A stretch of 64,000 bases of DNA, taken from NCBI RefSeq assembly GCF_000429305.1, contig NZ_AUBP01000002.1:248001-312000 (forward strand), written 5' to 3'. Shown piece by piece: positions 27,387-35,836 of the stretch (position 1 is the stretch's first letter; each line of letters opens with the position of its first letter). The position numbers and the translations under genes are program-made. The notes beneath the pieces are model-generated. The model saw only the letters and a list, made by a program, of their open reading frames with translations. It ran no database searches and had not been told where the DNA came from. The DNA comes from Desulfovibrio inopinatus DSM 10711. Lineage in GTDB: Bacteria > Desulfobacterota > Desulfovibrionia > Desulfovibrionales > Desulfovibrionaceae.

Positions 27387-27427
27387 CATACCGCCCGGTC
27401 CGTGAGAATATGGGCCGGGGTGGTATG
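27387..27427. terminator. Large hairpin between convergent genes
   Basis: The stem from CATACC and CCCGG (27387-27398) pairs with CCGGG and GGTATG (27416-27427), with two mismatches. A smaller ATTTCCAG/CTGGAAAT hairpin (27351-27375) lies before it. It separates the E1 pair (+) from the acidic protein gene (-). Confidence 0.5.
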
Positions 27428-27440
27428 TATTGGGGAGCCC

Positions 27441-28157
27441 TTACACAAAAACATCAACGGAGGCAGATGCCTCGTTTTTGTCAGCGCTGCTCGTATTGTC
27501 TGTTTCTGATGTCGCGGTCTGGGCAGGCTGCTGTTCTGCGTTGGATTGCGTGGCCGCGCTTTCCGTTTGAGCTTGTGTTTCTTCGGTTGCAGCCTGTGTT
27601 TGCTCCGTATCGGCACTTTCTTGTGTGGATGAAGCATTGGAAGCGGTCGTTTCTTCTTCGCTACTCTCTTCACTTTCGCTACTCTCTTCACTGCTTGCGA
27701 TGGCTTGTTCTTCGAGTTCCTGTTCGATTTTTTCTTCGTATTCTTGGCGTTCTTTTTCCATGCGCTCGGTTTGCGTTTTAACCACTTCATTTTCTATGAC
27801 GTCACCGGCCGCTTGGCTTGCTTTGTTTCCAATGATCACTTTTTCGGCGTAGTTGTCTGTTGCCGCGGCGAGTTTGCTATAGGAATTGATGATTCCCATC
27901 ATTTTCGTGCTGAATTCGTTGTCCGATCTCAGGCCATTCAAAAGGCCTTGTGTATACTTTGACTGTTCATAATTGCGTTGAACGAAGTTGTTTGCCAAAA
28001 GGTTTTGGGGAGTGCTCTGTGTTTGGTTGGATTGATTGGCATTATTGGTTGGATTGATGCTCAGGGCCGTGGATTCGGCCGTCTCCTGTTGCTCGTCTGA
28101 ACGGGATGTGGAAAGGAGGAAGGGAGAGTTAAACGTACTACTCGATGAAATTTTCAT
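27441..28157 (-). CDS. Acidic low-complexity Glu/Ser/Thr/Gln-rich protein, unknown function
   Basis: A 238-residue protein without signal peptide or membrane helix. The N-terminal 60 residues are Ser/Thr/Asn/Gln-rich. Residues 60-130 are more ordered and helical (VQRNYEQSKYTQGLLNGLRS onward, with a Lys/Glu coiled-coil tail). Residues 140-235 are almost only E, S, T, A and Q. The composition suggests an extended or secreted non-folded protein. The family is not recognised. GAGGA is placed 4 bases before the ATG. Long frames on the other strand here are composition artefacts. Confidence 0.6.
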   Translation of the reverse strand: MKISSSSTFNSPFLLSTSRSDEQQETAESTALSINPTNNANQSNQTQSTPQNLLANNFVQRNYEQSKYTQGLLNGLRSDNEFSTKMMGIINSYSKLAAATDNYAEKVIIGNKASQAAGDVIENEVVKTQTERMEKERQEYEEKIEQELEEQAIASSEESSESEESSEEETTASNASSTQESADTEQTQAATEETQAQTESAATQSNAEQQPAQTATSETDNTSSADKNEASASVDVFV

Positions 28158-28471
28158 GGCGTCCTCATTAAAAGGAGTATTGTACGTCTATGGTATAAAT
28201 GAATATCGGCTAAATGTCACATGGCTTTATGTGTTGTCGTGAAGAAAATTGTAAATTGATATTTTCTATTGGTGGTTGTGCTTTATATAGATGCTTTTGT
28301 GATTGCAATGTATACTCATTGTGTTGATGTCTTCTTGCTTTCTCCAACGAAGAAAGGAATTCTTTTGTCAAATTGTGATGTTATGACTTGAACTGCATCA
28401 ATATGTATGAATTCATGCTGTGAAAATAATATCAGGCCTAGCTTTTGCAAAAAAAGATTGAAGGAGCACCC
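28158..28471. other. AT-rich divergent intergenic region
   Basis: This lies between the acidic protein gene (-) and lipoate ligase (+). No repeat, small gene or convincing promoter consensus was found, only a good ribosome binding site at its right end. Confidence 0.4.
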
Positions 28472-29449
28472 ATGCGATACATTCATAACCGGGGCACTGA
28501 TCCGGCGTTTAATCTTGCCGCCGAAGAGTGGTTGTTGACACAGACCGATGCTGAAATCTTCATGCTGTGGCGCAACGCGTCGGCGGTTATTGTTGGCCGA
28601 AATCAAAATACGCTCTCGCAAATCGACGAAGTGTTTGTGCGAGAACGCAATATTCCGGTGGTCAGGCGACTCAGCGGTGGTGGGGCCGTGTTCCATGATC
28701 TCGGGAATATTAATTTCACATTTATCAGTAACGGCACTCCTTCTGACAAGCTGGATTTCAATCGTTTTACTGCACCTATTCTTGATGCTCTGCGGAGTAT
28801 GGGGGTGGACGGTTCTCTTGATGGACGGAACGACCTCGTCATCAATGGGCAGAAATTTTCCGGTAATGCGCAGCACTTCCACAAGAATCGCATCCTGCAT
28901 CACGGGACGTTACTTTTTGCTTCGGATATTGCCGATGTCTCCGGTGCGTTACGTGTCGATCCCGAGAAATATCGAGACAAAGCCGTCAAAAGCGTCAAGA
29001 AGCGCGTCACGAATATTTCCAGCCATCTTCCTGAGCCGATGGATGTTACGGAATTTCTCGATGTGCTGATGGCACGAGTCTCGGGTGAGGCTGTCCGTGA
29101 TGACATGGCATTGAGAGCGGAAGAAGTGCGCGGCATCGAAGAACTTGCCGAGCAACGGTATCGTTCCTGGGATTGGAACTTCGGCGATTCGCCTGCTTAC
29201 AATTTTACACGCAGTACGCGGACTCCAGGCGGGTTGCTGGAAGTGCATATGGACGTAAAAAAAGGGCGCATCGAACACATTCGTCTGTTTGGAGATTATT
29301 TCGGCGTGCGTCCCATCGGGGACATTGAAGCGTTGCTGGTTGGTTGTCCTCATGATCGTGCTCAATTGGCACAGCGCTTAGAGAAGATCTCGTTAGATGA
29401 GTATTTGAAAGGGGTTGATTTATCTGCGCTTATCGATTGCCTGTTCTAA
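28472..29449 (+). CDS. lplA: Lipoate-protein ligase A
   Basis: A 325-residue cytoplasmic enzyme that activates lipoate with ATP and attaches it to the lysine of lipoyl domains. Signatures: LWRNASAVIVGRNQNTLSQI, the RRLSGGGAVFHDLGNINFTF loop that binds lipoyl-AMP, NGQKFSGNAQ with the catalytic Lys, and HGTLLFASDI. The C-terminal accessory domain is present, so the length is normal. AAGGAGCACCC precedes the ATG at 28472. Its place between two E1 sets suggests that it lipoylates Lys43 of the E2 encoded at 34378-35715. Confidence 0.93.
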   Translation: MRYIHNRGTDPAFNLAAEEWLLTQTDAEIFMLWRNASAVIVGRNQNTLSQIDEVFVRERNIPVVRRLSGGGAVFHDLGNINFTFISNGTPSDKLDFNRFTAPILDALRSMGVDGSLDGRNDLVINGQKFSGNAQHFHKNRILHHGTLLFASDIADVSGALRVDPEKYRDKAVKSVKKRVTNISSHLPEPMDVTEFLDVLMARVSGEAVRDDMALRAEEVRGIEELAEQRYRSWDWNFGDSPAYNFTRSTRTPGGLLEVHMDVKKGRIEHIRLFGDYFGVRPIGDIEALLVGCPHDRAQLAQRLEKISLDEYLKGVDLSALIDCLF

Positions 29450-29661
29450 GCTCACCGGAATCATGTTGGTTTTCATGCAGAACACCGGCTTTTCAGAACG
29501 TTCGATTTTCGATCAATGTTCATATCCGGGACAAAGCATTTACAGAGACTTTGATTTTTTCAGGTTGCTATCATACTAAAACGACAGGAAAAACAAATAT
29601 GATTCGTGAGGCATACTCCTTGCTTAATAGGAACATCAACATTTAACTGAGGAGTACACCA

Positions 29662-29988
29662 ATGGATGCAGCGGAAAAAGCGGCCTTAGTCCTTTCTAAA
29701 ATGCAGTCGCAGGCCGGGGACATCTTCCCCAAATACATCGGTTTTACCAAAGAAATCAGCCAATACGGTCCGATCGATCACAAGACGCAGGAATTGATTC
29801 ACGTTGCGTGTTCGATGATGTCGCAATGTGAAATGTGCATCTCCCTTCACGTTCAGGGTGCAGCCAGCCACGGTGCAAGCAAGGAAGAAATCATGCAAGC
29901 CGCCATGCTGGCCATTTCGATGGGTGGTTCGCCGAAAATGATGTACATGAAATATGTTTTCGAAGAACTTGAAGACTTGTTCGATTAG
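29662..29988 (+). CDS. Carboxymuconolactone decarboxylase/AhpD-family protein
   Basis: A 108-residue all-helical protein with the AhpD-type redox and proton-relay motif: a Glu (TQELIHVACSMMSQ) followed by CEMCISLHVQGA, i.e. CxxC plus His. Such small proteins act as alkylhydroperoxidases, disulfide reductases or decarboxylases. GAGGAG lies 6 bases before the ATG. AhpD of mycobacteria takes electrons from lipoylated E2, so its place in a lipoate-enzyme region is suggestive but unproven. Confidence 0.85.
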   Translation: MDAAEKAALVLSKMQSQAGDIFPKYIGFTKEISQYGPIDHKTQELIHVACSMMSQCEMCISLHVQGAASHGASKEEIMQAAMLAISMGGSPKMMYMKYVFEELEDLFD

Positions 29989-30098
29989 CCCGACAACGGC
30001 ATAATATTGGGGCTGGTCGGAATGACTTCCGTCCGGCCCCGGAATTTTCAGCAATTGCCGGGGGTGAGATATCTCCATCCATCTTCGCGGAGCACTTT

Positions 30099-30488
30099 AT
30101 GGAGATCAAAACACATGAACGCATTGATCGGTCCCTCTGCGGAGAACCGAGCGTCGTGGAAGAAAATCGGAGTGAAGTCCAACTGACGTGCAGTCCGAAT
30201 ATGGCGGCGGATGCCAGTGGATTAGTTCACGGCGGATTTCTTTTCGGGTTGGCAGACTATGCTGCCATGCTGGCCGTGAATCATCCCAACGTTGTCCTTG
30301 GCGCGGCGGAAACCCGCTTTTTGAAACCCTCTCGCGTTGGTGACGTGCTTGTTGCCAAAGCACAGGATGAGACCCCGCAAGAGAAAAAGCATCTTGTTCG
30401 GGTAGAGATTCTGTGTGGTGAAGATGTTGTTTTTTCCGGCACGTTTACATGCTTTGTGCCAAAGAAGCACGTGCTGGACGGCGCCTAA
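30099..30488 (+). CDS. Hotdog-fold acyl-CoA thioesterase (PaaI-like)
   Basis: A 129-residue protein with the hotdog signature GLVHGGFLFGLADYAAMLAV and the conserved ETRFLKPSRVGDVLVAKA strand. Family members hydrolyse acyl- or aryl-CoA thioesters as tetramers. GGAG precedes the ATG. It is monocistronic and convergent with the DUF6506 gene, separated by a GC-rich hairpin. The substrate is unknown. Confidence 0.85.
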   Translation: MEIKTHERIDRSLCGEPSVVEENRSEVQLTCSPNMAADASGLVHGGFLFGLADYAAMLAVNHPNVVLGAAETRFLKPSRVGDVLVAKAQDETPQEKKHLVRVEILCGEDVVFSGTFTCFVPKKHVLDGA

Positions 30489-30503
30489 GCTTTTCCTTCG
30501 GAC

Positions 30504-30541
30504 GCGCGAGGCGGCCCGGTACAAGCGGCCGCCCTGTGCGC
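30504..30541. terminator. GC-rich hairpin between convergent genes
   Basis: GGCGGCC (30510-30516) pairs with GGCCGCC (30527-30533), and outer GCGC/GCGC segments extend the stem. It lies between the thioesterase (+) and the end of the acetoin operon (-), so it may act in both directions. Confidence 0.5.
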
Positions 30542-30553
30542 ATCCAGTCTCTA

Positions 30554-30862
30554 TTACGCAAACAATGTGTCACCGCTGGCGTTATTCAAGCCAGGGTGGG
30601 TATCAAAGCGGACGACTCCAACTGGTACGTTGACGGCGGCAGCAACACGCGCCGTTCCAGCCGCTCCGAATCCTCCGCAGAGTTCTATGGCAGCGATACC
30701 TTCTTTTTCCACCAGTTCACGGGCGAGAGCTTCGGCCTGGTCATAGTTGCTTACGGCCACGGCAAGCAATTCAACGCCTTCGGTGCGTACCCAGCTCCGA
30801 TGTTGTGTAGGATCGCCGCCGGGGGCGACAAAAATAAACGCGGCTTTCAGGGCATTACTCAT
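30554..30862 (-). CDS. DUF6506-type small protein, last gene of the acetoin operon
   Basis: A 102-residue protein (ALKAAFIFVAPGGDPTQHRS, ELCGGFGAAGTARVAAAV, VPVGVVRFDTHPGLNNASGD). It resembles a small Rossmann-like domain family (DUF6506) with no assigned function. AAGGAGA lies 6 bases before the ATG at 30862. It follows acoX by 16 bp in the same direction, so it is cotranscribed with the dehydrogenase genes; a role in that pathway is inferred only from this. Confidence 0.75.
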   Translation of the reverse strand: MSNALKAAFIFVAPGGDPTQHRSWVRTEGVELLAVAVSNYDQAEALARELVEKEGIAAIELCGGFGAAGTARVAAAVNVPVGVVRFDTHPGLNNASGDTLFA

Positions 30863-30878
30863 GCTGTCTCCTTTCAGA

Positions 30879-31868
30879 TTAGGATGGTTGACAGAACAGG
30901 CCTTCCTGTCTGGCCAGTGCCATGGTTTTCTGTACGTCAACGACCATCGGGCCGGCGGTACTCAGTCGAATGCTCGCACGGGAACCACGAGGGATTTCCA
31001 CTTCACGTTCACCGTCCACAGCAATAATCCCTGGATTGACGTGAATGGGGAATATCTCACCGGGAGCCATTTCCGACACATCGACAAGAGGAACCTCGGT
31101 GAACATGCCTGGGGCAATTGCCGCCGTCACCTTCATGGAGGCGTTTGGTCCCAAGGTCAGGGCGAGCCCGCGTGGTTCTTCGGGAAGGATACTCCGAATT
31201 TGACCGCCGATAGCTGAGAGTCCGATAGACGAAGCGCTGCACCGCGTGAGGAAGAGTTGCGGTACTTTCTCCATATGCCATACTGCGCGAGATGCGAGAA
31301 ACACATCATCGTAGACCGCCGCATCGACCAATGCGATGTCTACAACGGCATCGTTGAGCAAAATATCAAACATACAGGAATGGACGCAACAGGCTTCTCG
31401 CGGGAGACGGCCGCTTGCCACCAGGCCAGCCGCAAGGCCTGCAATGGTGGCTTCGCCCATAAAGGGAAAGACATTGTTGGTCCCTGTGGAGAGGGGAAGA
31501 ATGGGAACCGCAACGGTTCCTTTGCAGGCAGCCCGGCTGGTCCCGTCTCCTCCGAGGACAATCAGACACTTCGCCCCAAGCGTTTCCATGATGCCTGCGG
31601 CTGTGGTTGTGTCGGTCTGGTTGCTTCGAATGGGCATCTCCACCGCCTCAATGGGGATGGATGGAGAAATGGAGTTCAGGGCACGAGGAATAATGGCGTA
31701 GGAATCCGGCATGTAGAGAATTTTGGTCACACCGGAGCGCTCCAGGCCGAGGATTAACCGTCGAACCATGCGCACTTTTTCTTGATTATCAAAGACACTG
31801 CCGTGGGCCACCAGACGACGAATGTCCTTGCCGGAAGCGGGGTTGGCTAAGATAGCTGCGATACTCAC
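30879..31868 (-). CDS. acoX: ATP-NAD kinase-fold protein, AcoX-like
   Basis: A 329-residue protein of the NAD kinase/diacylglycerol kinase-like fold, with the nucleotide motif LIVLGGDGTSRAACKG and LPLSTGTNNVFPFMGE. AcoX proteins are found with acetoin dehydrogenase genes, and their exact role is not settled. The start is GTG at 31868 with GAGGG upstream. It lies 69 bp after the E1 beta gene and 16 bp before the DUF6506 gene. Confidence 0.88.
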   Translation of the reverse strand: MSIAAILANPASGKDIRRLVAHGSVFDNQEKVRMVRRLILGLERSGVTKILYMPDSYAIIPRALNSISPSIPIEAVEMPIRSNQTDTTTAAGIMETLGAKCLIVLGGDGTSRAACKGTVAVPILPLSTGTNNVFPFMGEATIAGLAAGLVASGRLPREACCVHSCMFDILLNDAVVDIALVDAAVYDDVFLASRAVWHMEKVPQLFLTRCSASSIGLSAIGGQIRSILPEEPRGLALTLGPNASMKVTAAIAPGMFTEVPLVDVSEMAPGEIFPIHVNPGIIAVDGEREVEIPRGSRASIRLSTAGPMVVDVQKTMALARQEGLFCQPS

Positions 31869-31937
31869 ACTGATACGCCCTCGTGAAATGAGATGGGGAT
31901 AACGGGTTGAACCGTTACCCCCTCAATGATCATGGGA

Positions 31938-32909
31938 TTAGCAAATGCTCTTGACCGCTTCGATGATTTGGCCCGCGCCGGGAATGTAGAACTGTTCCAG
32001 CGGTGGCGAGAACGGAACGGGGCAGAACGGCGCGCCAACCCGCTTGATGGGCGCGTCGATGTATTCAATGGCTTCGTCTGCGATGATGGCGGCAATTTCA
32101 GCGCCGGCGCCAGCAAACGTGACGGCTTCATGCGCGACGACGAGCTTATGGGTCTTTTTGACAGAGTCGATGATCGTGTCTTTGTCGAGCGGCAGGAGGC
32201 AGCGCGGGTCGACAACTTCAGCGTTGATGCCGTCGGCTTTGAGCTGTTCCGCAGCTTCCAGGGCCGAGTAAAGCATCTGCGAGTAGGCAACGATGGTGAC
32301 GTCGGAGCCTTCGCGTTTGACGTCGGCTTTGCCGAGTTCGATGCTGTAGCTTTCATCCGGTACTTCGCCGGTGGCGCCATACAGAAGTTTGTGTTCCAGG
32401 AAGACAACTGGGTTGTCATCGCGGATAGCGCTGATCAACAGGCCCTTGGCGTCATGGGGGGTGGAAGGGATAACCACTTTGAGGCCGGGGATGTTCATGA
32501 ACCAGGATTCCAGGCTCTGGGAGTGCTGCGCGGCAGCACCGATGCCGGCACCTTGCGGCATACGTAACGTCATCGGCACGGTGGCTTTTCCGCCGAACAT
32601 AAAGCGCATTTTGGCCGCTTGGTTGAACAGCTGGTCAAAAGCAACACCGATGAAGTCGACGAACATCAGTTCGGCCACGGGGCGCAGGCCACACGCGGCA
32701 GCACCGGCCGCGGCACCGACGATGGTGCTTTCCGTGATGGGTGTATCCATGACGCGCTCTTCACCGAATTCGGCGAAAAGTCCCTGGGTAACACCGAAGC
32801 AACCACCGAACTGACCGACGTCCTCGCCGAGAATGAACACCTTCTCGTCGCTTTCCATTTCCTGCCTCAATGCTTCATTGAGCGCCTGAAGATATGTTTT
32901 TTCGGACAT
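31938..32909 (-). CDS. acoB: Acetoin/pyruvate dehydrogenase E1 component, beta subunit
   Basis: A 323-residue beta subunit with the E1-beta signatures VFILGEDVGQFGGCFGVTQG, MDTPITESTIVGAAAGAAA and PRCLLPLDKDTI and the C-terminal FSPPLEQFYIPG. Together with the alpha subunit it cleaves acetoin or a 2-oxo acid and transfers the acetyl group to lipoyl-E2. GGAG precedes the ATG. It is the fourth gene of the sigma-54-dependent operon, 51 bp after the alpha gene. Confidence 0.92.
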   Translation of the reverse strand: MSEKTYLQALNEALRQEMESDEKVFILGEDVGQFGGCFGVTQGLFAEFGEERVMDTPITESTIVGAAAGAAACGLRPVAELMFVDFIGVAFDQLFNQAAKMRFMFGGKATVPMTLRMPQGAGIGAAAQHSQSLESWFMNIPGLKVVIPSTPHDAKGLLISAIRDDNPVVFLEHKLLYGATGEVPDESYSIELGKADVKREGSDVTIVAYSQMLYSALEAAEQLKADGINAEVVDPRCLLPLDKDTIIDSVKKTHKLVVAHEAVTFAGAGAEIAAIIADEAIEYIDAPIKRVGAPFCPVPFSPPLEQFYIPGAGQIIEAVKSIC

Positions 32910-32960
32910 TGTTTTCTCCGTAGGATTGATTGTCGATTCGTGAAGGGTAACGCGACGGGC

Positions 32961-33920
32961 CTAAGCGTATACGTCGTCCATCAAGGCGCTGGTCGAGGGC
33001 ATGGGGCTCGATTTGGCGAATTCCACAGCCTCATCGACATCCTTTTCAATGCGCTTCCATGTTTCTTCAGCTTCTGCCTTGGTCAAAGTATTGCTTTCAA
33101 TGAGCTTGGCTTCGAAGCGGGGAATGGGATCTTTGCCCTTCCATTCTTCGAGTTCTTCGACGCAACGGTAGGTGCAGGCATCGCCTTCGAAGTGTCCACG
33201 CCAACGATACGTCTTGCATTCGATGAGGGAGGGGCCTTCTCCCTTGCGGGCGCGTTTGACGGCCTCGACGACGGCTTCATGAACAGCGAGAACGTCGTTG
33301 CCATCAACCACAACACCGGGCATGTCGTACGCAGCGGCGCGATCGGCGATGTCAACGACAGCCATGGACTTGCACTGCGGGCAGGATATGCCGTAACCGT
33401 TGTTTTCATTGACAAAAACCAAGGGGAGTTTCCAGGCGCTGGCCATGTTCAAGGCTTCCTGTGTGGTGCCCTGGTTGGAAGCACCGTCGCCGAAGAAGCA
33501 CATGGCAACGTCGTCGGTCTTCTGGTACTTCGCGGCGAGCGCAGCACCGACGGACAACGGGCCGCCACCGCCAACGATACCGTTGGCGCCAAGGATACCG
33601 AGGTCCATATCGGCGATGTGCATGGAACCGCCTTTGCCTTTGCAGTAGCCGGTCTGTCTGCCGAAAATTTCCGCCATCATGAGCTTCAGGTCGCCGCCTT
33701 TGGCGAGCAGGTGACCGTGGCCGCGGTGGGTACTGGTGATCTTGTCGCTGTCGGTGAGCGCGGTACAGGCTCCGGTCGCCACAGCTTCTTCACCGAGGTA
33801 AAGGTGTACGAAGCCCGGAATCTCGCCTGCTGCGAAGAATTCTTGTAACTTCAGCTCGAACAGGCGAATCCTGATCATCGTTTCATACATGTGCATCAAT
33901 GACTTCTTGCTGAGATTCAT
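32961..33920 (-). CDS. acoA: Acetoin/pyruvate dehydrogenase E1 component, alpha subunit
   Basis: A 319-residue ThDP-binding alpha subunit. The ThDP/Mg motif is FFGDGASNQGTTQEALNMAS to NENN, and the regulatory loop region is STHRGHGHLLAKGGDLK. It also has a CPQCKSM segment (two Cys) after the motif. AGGAGAG lies 7 bases before the ATG. It follows the Lin0512 gene by 19 bp. The assignment to acetoin rather than pyruvate rests on the AcoX, Lin0512 and AcoR-like neighbours. Confidence 0.92.
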   Translation of the reverse strand: MNLSKKSLMHMYETMIRIRLFELKLQEFFAAGEIPGFVHLYLGEEAVATGACTALTDSDKITSTHRGHGHLLAKGGDLKLMMAEIFGRQTGYCKGKGGSMHIADMDLGILGANGIVGGGGPLSVGAALAAKYQKTDDVAMCFFGDGASNQGTTQEALNMASAWKLPLVFVNENNGYGISCPQCKSMAVVDIADRAAAYDMPGVVVDGNDVLAVHEAVVEAVKRARKGEGPSLIECKTYRWRGHFEGDACTYRCVEELEEWKGKDPIPRFEAKLIESNTLTKAEAEETWKRIEKDVDEAVEFAKSSPMPSTSALMDDVYA

Positions 33921-33939
33921 TGCTTTCTCTCCTCATGGG

Positions 33940-34368
33940 TTATTCGGCCTTGACGGCACACACGCAATCCTGTTGTTCCGATATTTTTGGCCCCTGATCC
34001 ACATTGTCCATCTCAAGAGAGACGGTGAGAGCAGCGCAAGCTGCGATGATATTGCTCACCCCAGGGGCGAAGCAGGGGACCTCGATCCCCGGCACGCACA
34101 AGCCGCCGGAGACCAGAGTTAACGATTTTTCACCGATCGGGATGCAGGCCAGGACTGCATCTCGATCTACAGCGTTCGGGTTTGGAACGGCCACGTCTGC
34201 ATGAACGTACACGCCTTGAAACTGGTCCCGACCGCAAATTTCCATAATTCCGCAAAGGCAAATTCGGGAAACGGCGTCCTGCACGGCGCGCACCGCGGCT
34301 TTGGTCATATCCTCACCGTGCAGATCGGCGGCATAGCCGAGTTCTATGGCAAACCGTTTTCGAGACAT
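33940..34368 (-). CDS. Lin0512 family protein
   Basis: A 142-residue protein with the family pattern KRFAIELGYAADLHGEDMTK and ISRICLCGIMEICGRD, with a conserved Cys pair. Family function is unknown, but it recurs in dehydrogenase-type operons. It lies 9 bp after the E2 gene and 19 bp before acoA, so it is clearly in the operon. It may be a small structural or metal-binding accessory of the complex (inference). Confidence 0.8.
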   Translation of the reverse strand: MSRKRFAIELGYAADLHGEDMTKAAVRAVQDAVSRICLCGIMEICGRDQFQGVYVHADVAVPNPNAVDRDAVLACIPIGEKSLTLVSGGLCVPGIEVPCFAPGVSNIIAACAALTVSLEMDNVDQGPKISEQQDCVCAVKAE

Positions 34369-34377
34369 TGATGCCCC

Positions 34378-35715
34378 CTAGACAATCATCAGTCCGGGAT
34401 TTTCCAACATATCGCCCAATTCACGCAGGAAGGACATGGCAGGAGCGCCATCAGTGGTCATGTGGTTGAAGGTTAGCGACAGCGTCATCATGCTACGGAT
34501 ACAAATTTCGCCATCCTTGACGGCGGGCTTTTCGACAATGCGACCGACGCCCAGAATACCGGTTTGCGGAGGATTGAGGATAGGAGTGAATCCGTCGACA
34601 CCGAGCATGCTGACGTTACTGATGGTAAATGTTCCGCCACCCAGTTCGTCCATGCTCAGACCACCGCTTCGCGCCCGACCAGCGACATCGCGGATCTCTG
34701 TTTTGAGCTCTTCCAGTGTAAAGGTATCGGCCTTCTTGACGTTCGGCACGATGAGGCCGTTGGGCAGGGCCACGGCGATGCCGAGATTGACATGCTTGTG
34801 CAGATGAATACCGTCATCCTGGAGCGTGGAATTCACAATGGGATGCCGCTTGAGAGCACGGCACGTCGCGTAAGAAATAATGTCATTGTACGAAAGCCGA
34901 TAATCGGCGTTACGCTTGTTGCGCGCCAGGAGCGTCGAGCGCAGGCGGACCATTTCCGTTACGTCGAGTTCAACGAAGACAGAAAGCTGGGCAGCGCTGT
35001 TCAGACTGGCCTGCATGTTGTCTGCAATCAGCTTGCGGACACCTTCCATCGGGACGATGGTGTCTTTTTCGGCGGCGGGGGCTGCTGCGGCGGGAGTGTC
35101 GGTGGCAGGGTTCATGGCGCGAAGAATATCGGCCTTGGTGATGCGTCCACCTTCACCTGTGCCTTCGATAAGGCTGAGGTCGACGCCTTTCTTGCGAGCG
35201 AATTCAATTGCTTTGGGGCTCGCGTTAATACCGGCAAAAGCAGAATCAGCGGAGTCTTGAACATCTTTCGACGTAATAGCGCCGTCACGTCCGGTTCCGG
35301 TAACCGTCGACAAGTCAACGCCCAACTCTTTGGCCAGCTTGCGTGCTGCAGGCATTGCTTTGACAAATTCGCCACTGGAAGCAGCTGCAGGAGCAGCACT
35401 TGCAGCCGGTGCGTCAGCGGAAGCCGCTGCACTTGCTTCAGGGGCAGCTCCACCAGCGACTTTTTCAAGTGTTTCACCCGCTTCGGCAATGACGCCGAGA
35501 ACGGCCTGTACTTTAGCAACTTCCCCTTCGGGAACAATGATCTGAAACAGGACGCCGTCGGCGGGTGCTTCGACCGAATTGGTGATTTTATCGGTCTCCA
35601 CTTCGAACAACGCTTCGCCTGCTTTGACCGGGTCGCCTTCGGCTTTCAGCCAACGTGCGACCTTTCCTTCTTTCATGGTCAAGCCCCATTTGGGCATGAT
35701 CACTTGTTGAGCCAT
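34378..35715 (-). CDS. acoC: Dihydrolipoamide acetyltransferase (E2) with one lipoyl and two peripheral-subunit-binding domains
   Basis: A 445-residue E2 core enzyme. A lipoyl domain (residues 1-80, lipoylated Lys43 in VETDKITNSV) and an Ala/Pro linker come first. Two consecutive peripheral-subunit-binding domains follow (about 119-155, MPAARKLAKELGVDL...; about 167-205, SPKAIEFARKKGVDL...). The acetyltransferase domain ends in FNHMTTDGAPAMSFL with the catalytic HxxxDG. GGAGG lies 7 bases before the ATG at 35715. As first gene of the operon it follows a sigma-54 promoter. Two binding domains are unusual; they might hold the two different E1s encoded in this window, or E1 and E3. No E3 gene is nearby. 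Confidence 0.93.
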   Translation of the reverse strand: MAQQVIMPKWGLTMKEGKVARWLKAEGDPVKAGEALFEVETDKITNSVEAPADGVLFQIIVPEGEVAKVQAVLGVIAEAGETLEKVAGGAAPEASAAASADAPAASAAPAAASSGEFVKAMPAARKLAKELGVDLSTVTGTGRDGAITSKDVQDSADSAFAGINASPKAIEFARKKGVDLSLIEGTGEGGRITKADILRAMNPATDTPAAAAPAAEKDTIVPMEGVRKLIADNMQASLNSAAQLSVFVELDVTEMVRLRSTLLARNKRNADYRLSYNDIISYATCRALKRHPIVNSTLQDDGIHLHKHVNLGIAVALPNGLIVPNVKKADTFTLEELKTEIRDVAGRARSGGLSMDELGGGTFTISNVSMLGVDGFTPILNPPQTGILGVGRIVEKPAVKDGEICIRSMMTLSLTFNHMTTDGAPAMSFLRELGDMLENPGLMIV

Positions 35716-35737
35716 GACCAAACCTCCTGATTGTTTA

Positions 35738-35756
35738 CCTTGTGATTGTCACAAGG
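35738..35756. promoter_or_regulatory. 19-bp palindrome over the predicted aco transcription start
   Basis: CCTTGTG and CACAAGG, 7-bp perfect arms, are separated by ATTGT. It lies just downstream of the -12 element (35759-35760), so the first transcribed bases may form a hairpin, or a repressor may bind here. Confidence 0.45.
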
Positions 35757-35775
35757 TTGCAACCGAAGTGCCAAT
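35757..35775 (-). promoter_or_regulatory. Sigma-54 promoter of the acetoin dehydrogenase operon
   Basis: On the minus strand TTGGCACTTCGGTTGCA gives TGGCAC and TTGC, with GG (35772-35771) and GC (35760-35759) exactly 10 bases apart, the strict -24/-12 rule. It precedes the E2 start by about 40 bp, and the divergent gene encodes a sigma-54 activator. Confidence 0.88.
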
Positions 35776-35836
35776 GGGAAAAGTATTTATATTACAGTAT
35801 GATCTGTTGTTTTTGTTTTCGGATGCGATGGGATTG

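Noticed and set aside
27386-27790. Lys-rich 134-codon minus-strand frame
   Set aside because: A second frame of the low-complexity acidic gene; composition artefact.
32619-33848. 409-codon plus-strand frame
   Set aside because: Antisense to acoB/acoA, whose ThDP motifs and ribosome binding sites are clear.
34564-35730. 388-codon plus-strand frame rich in Cys, Gly and Phe
   Set aside because: Antisense to the E2 gene; its composition reflects the Ala/Pro linker read backwards.
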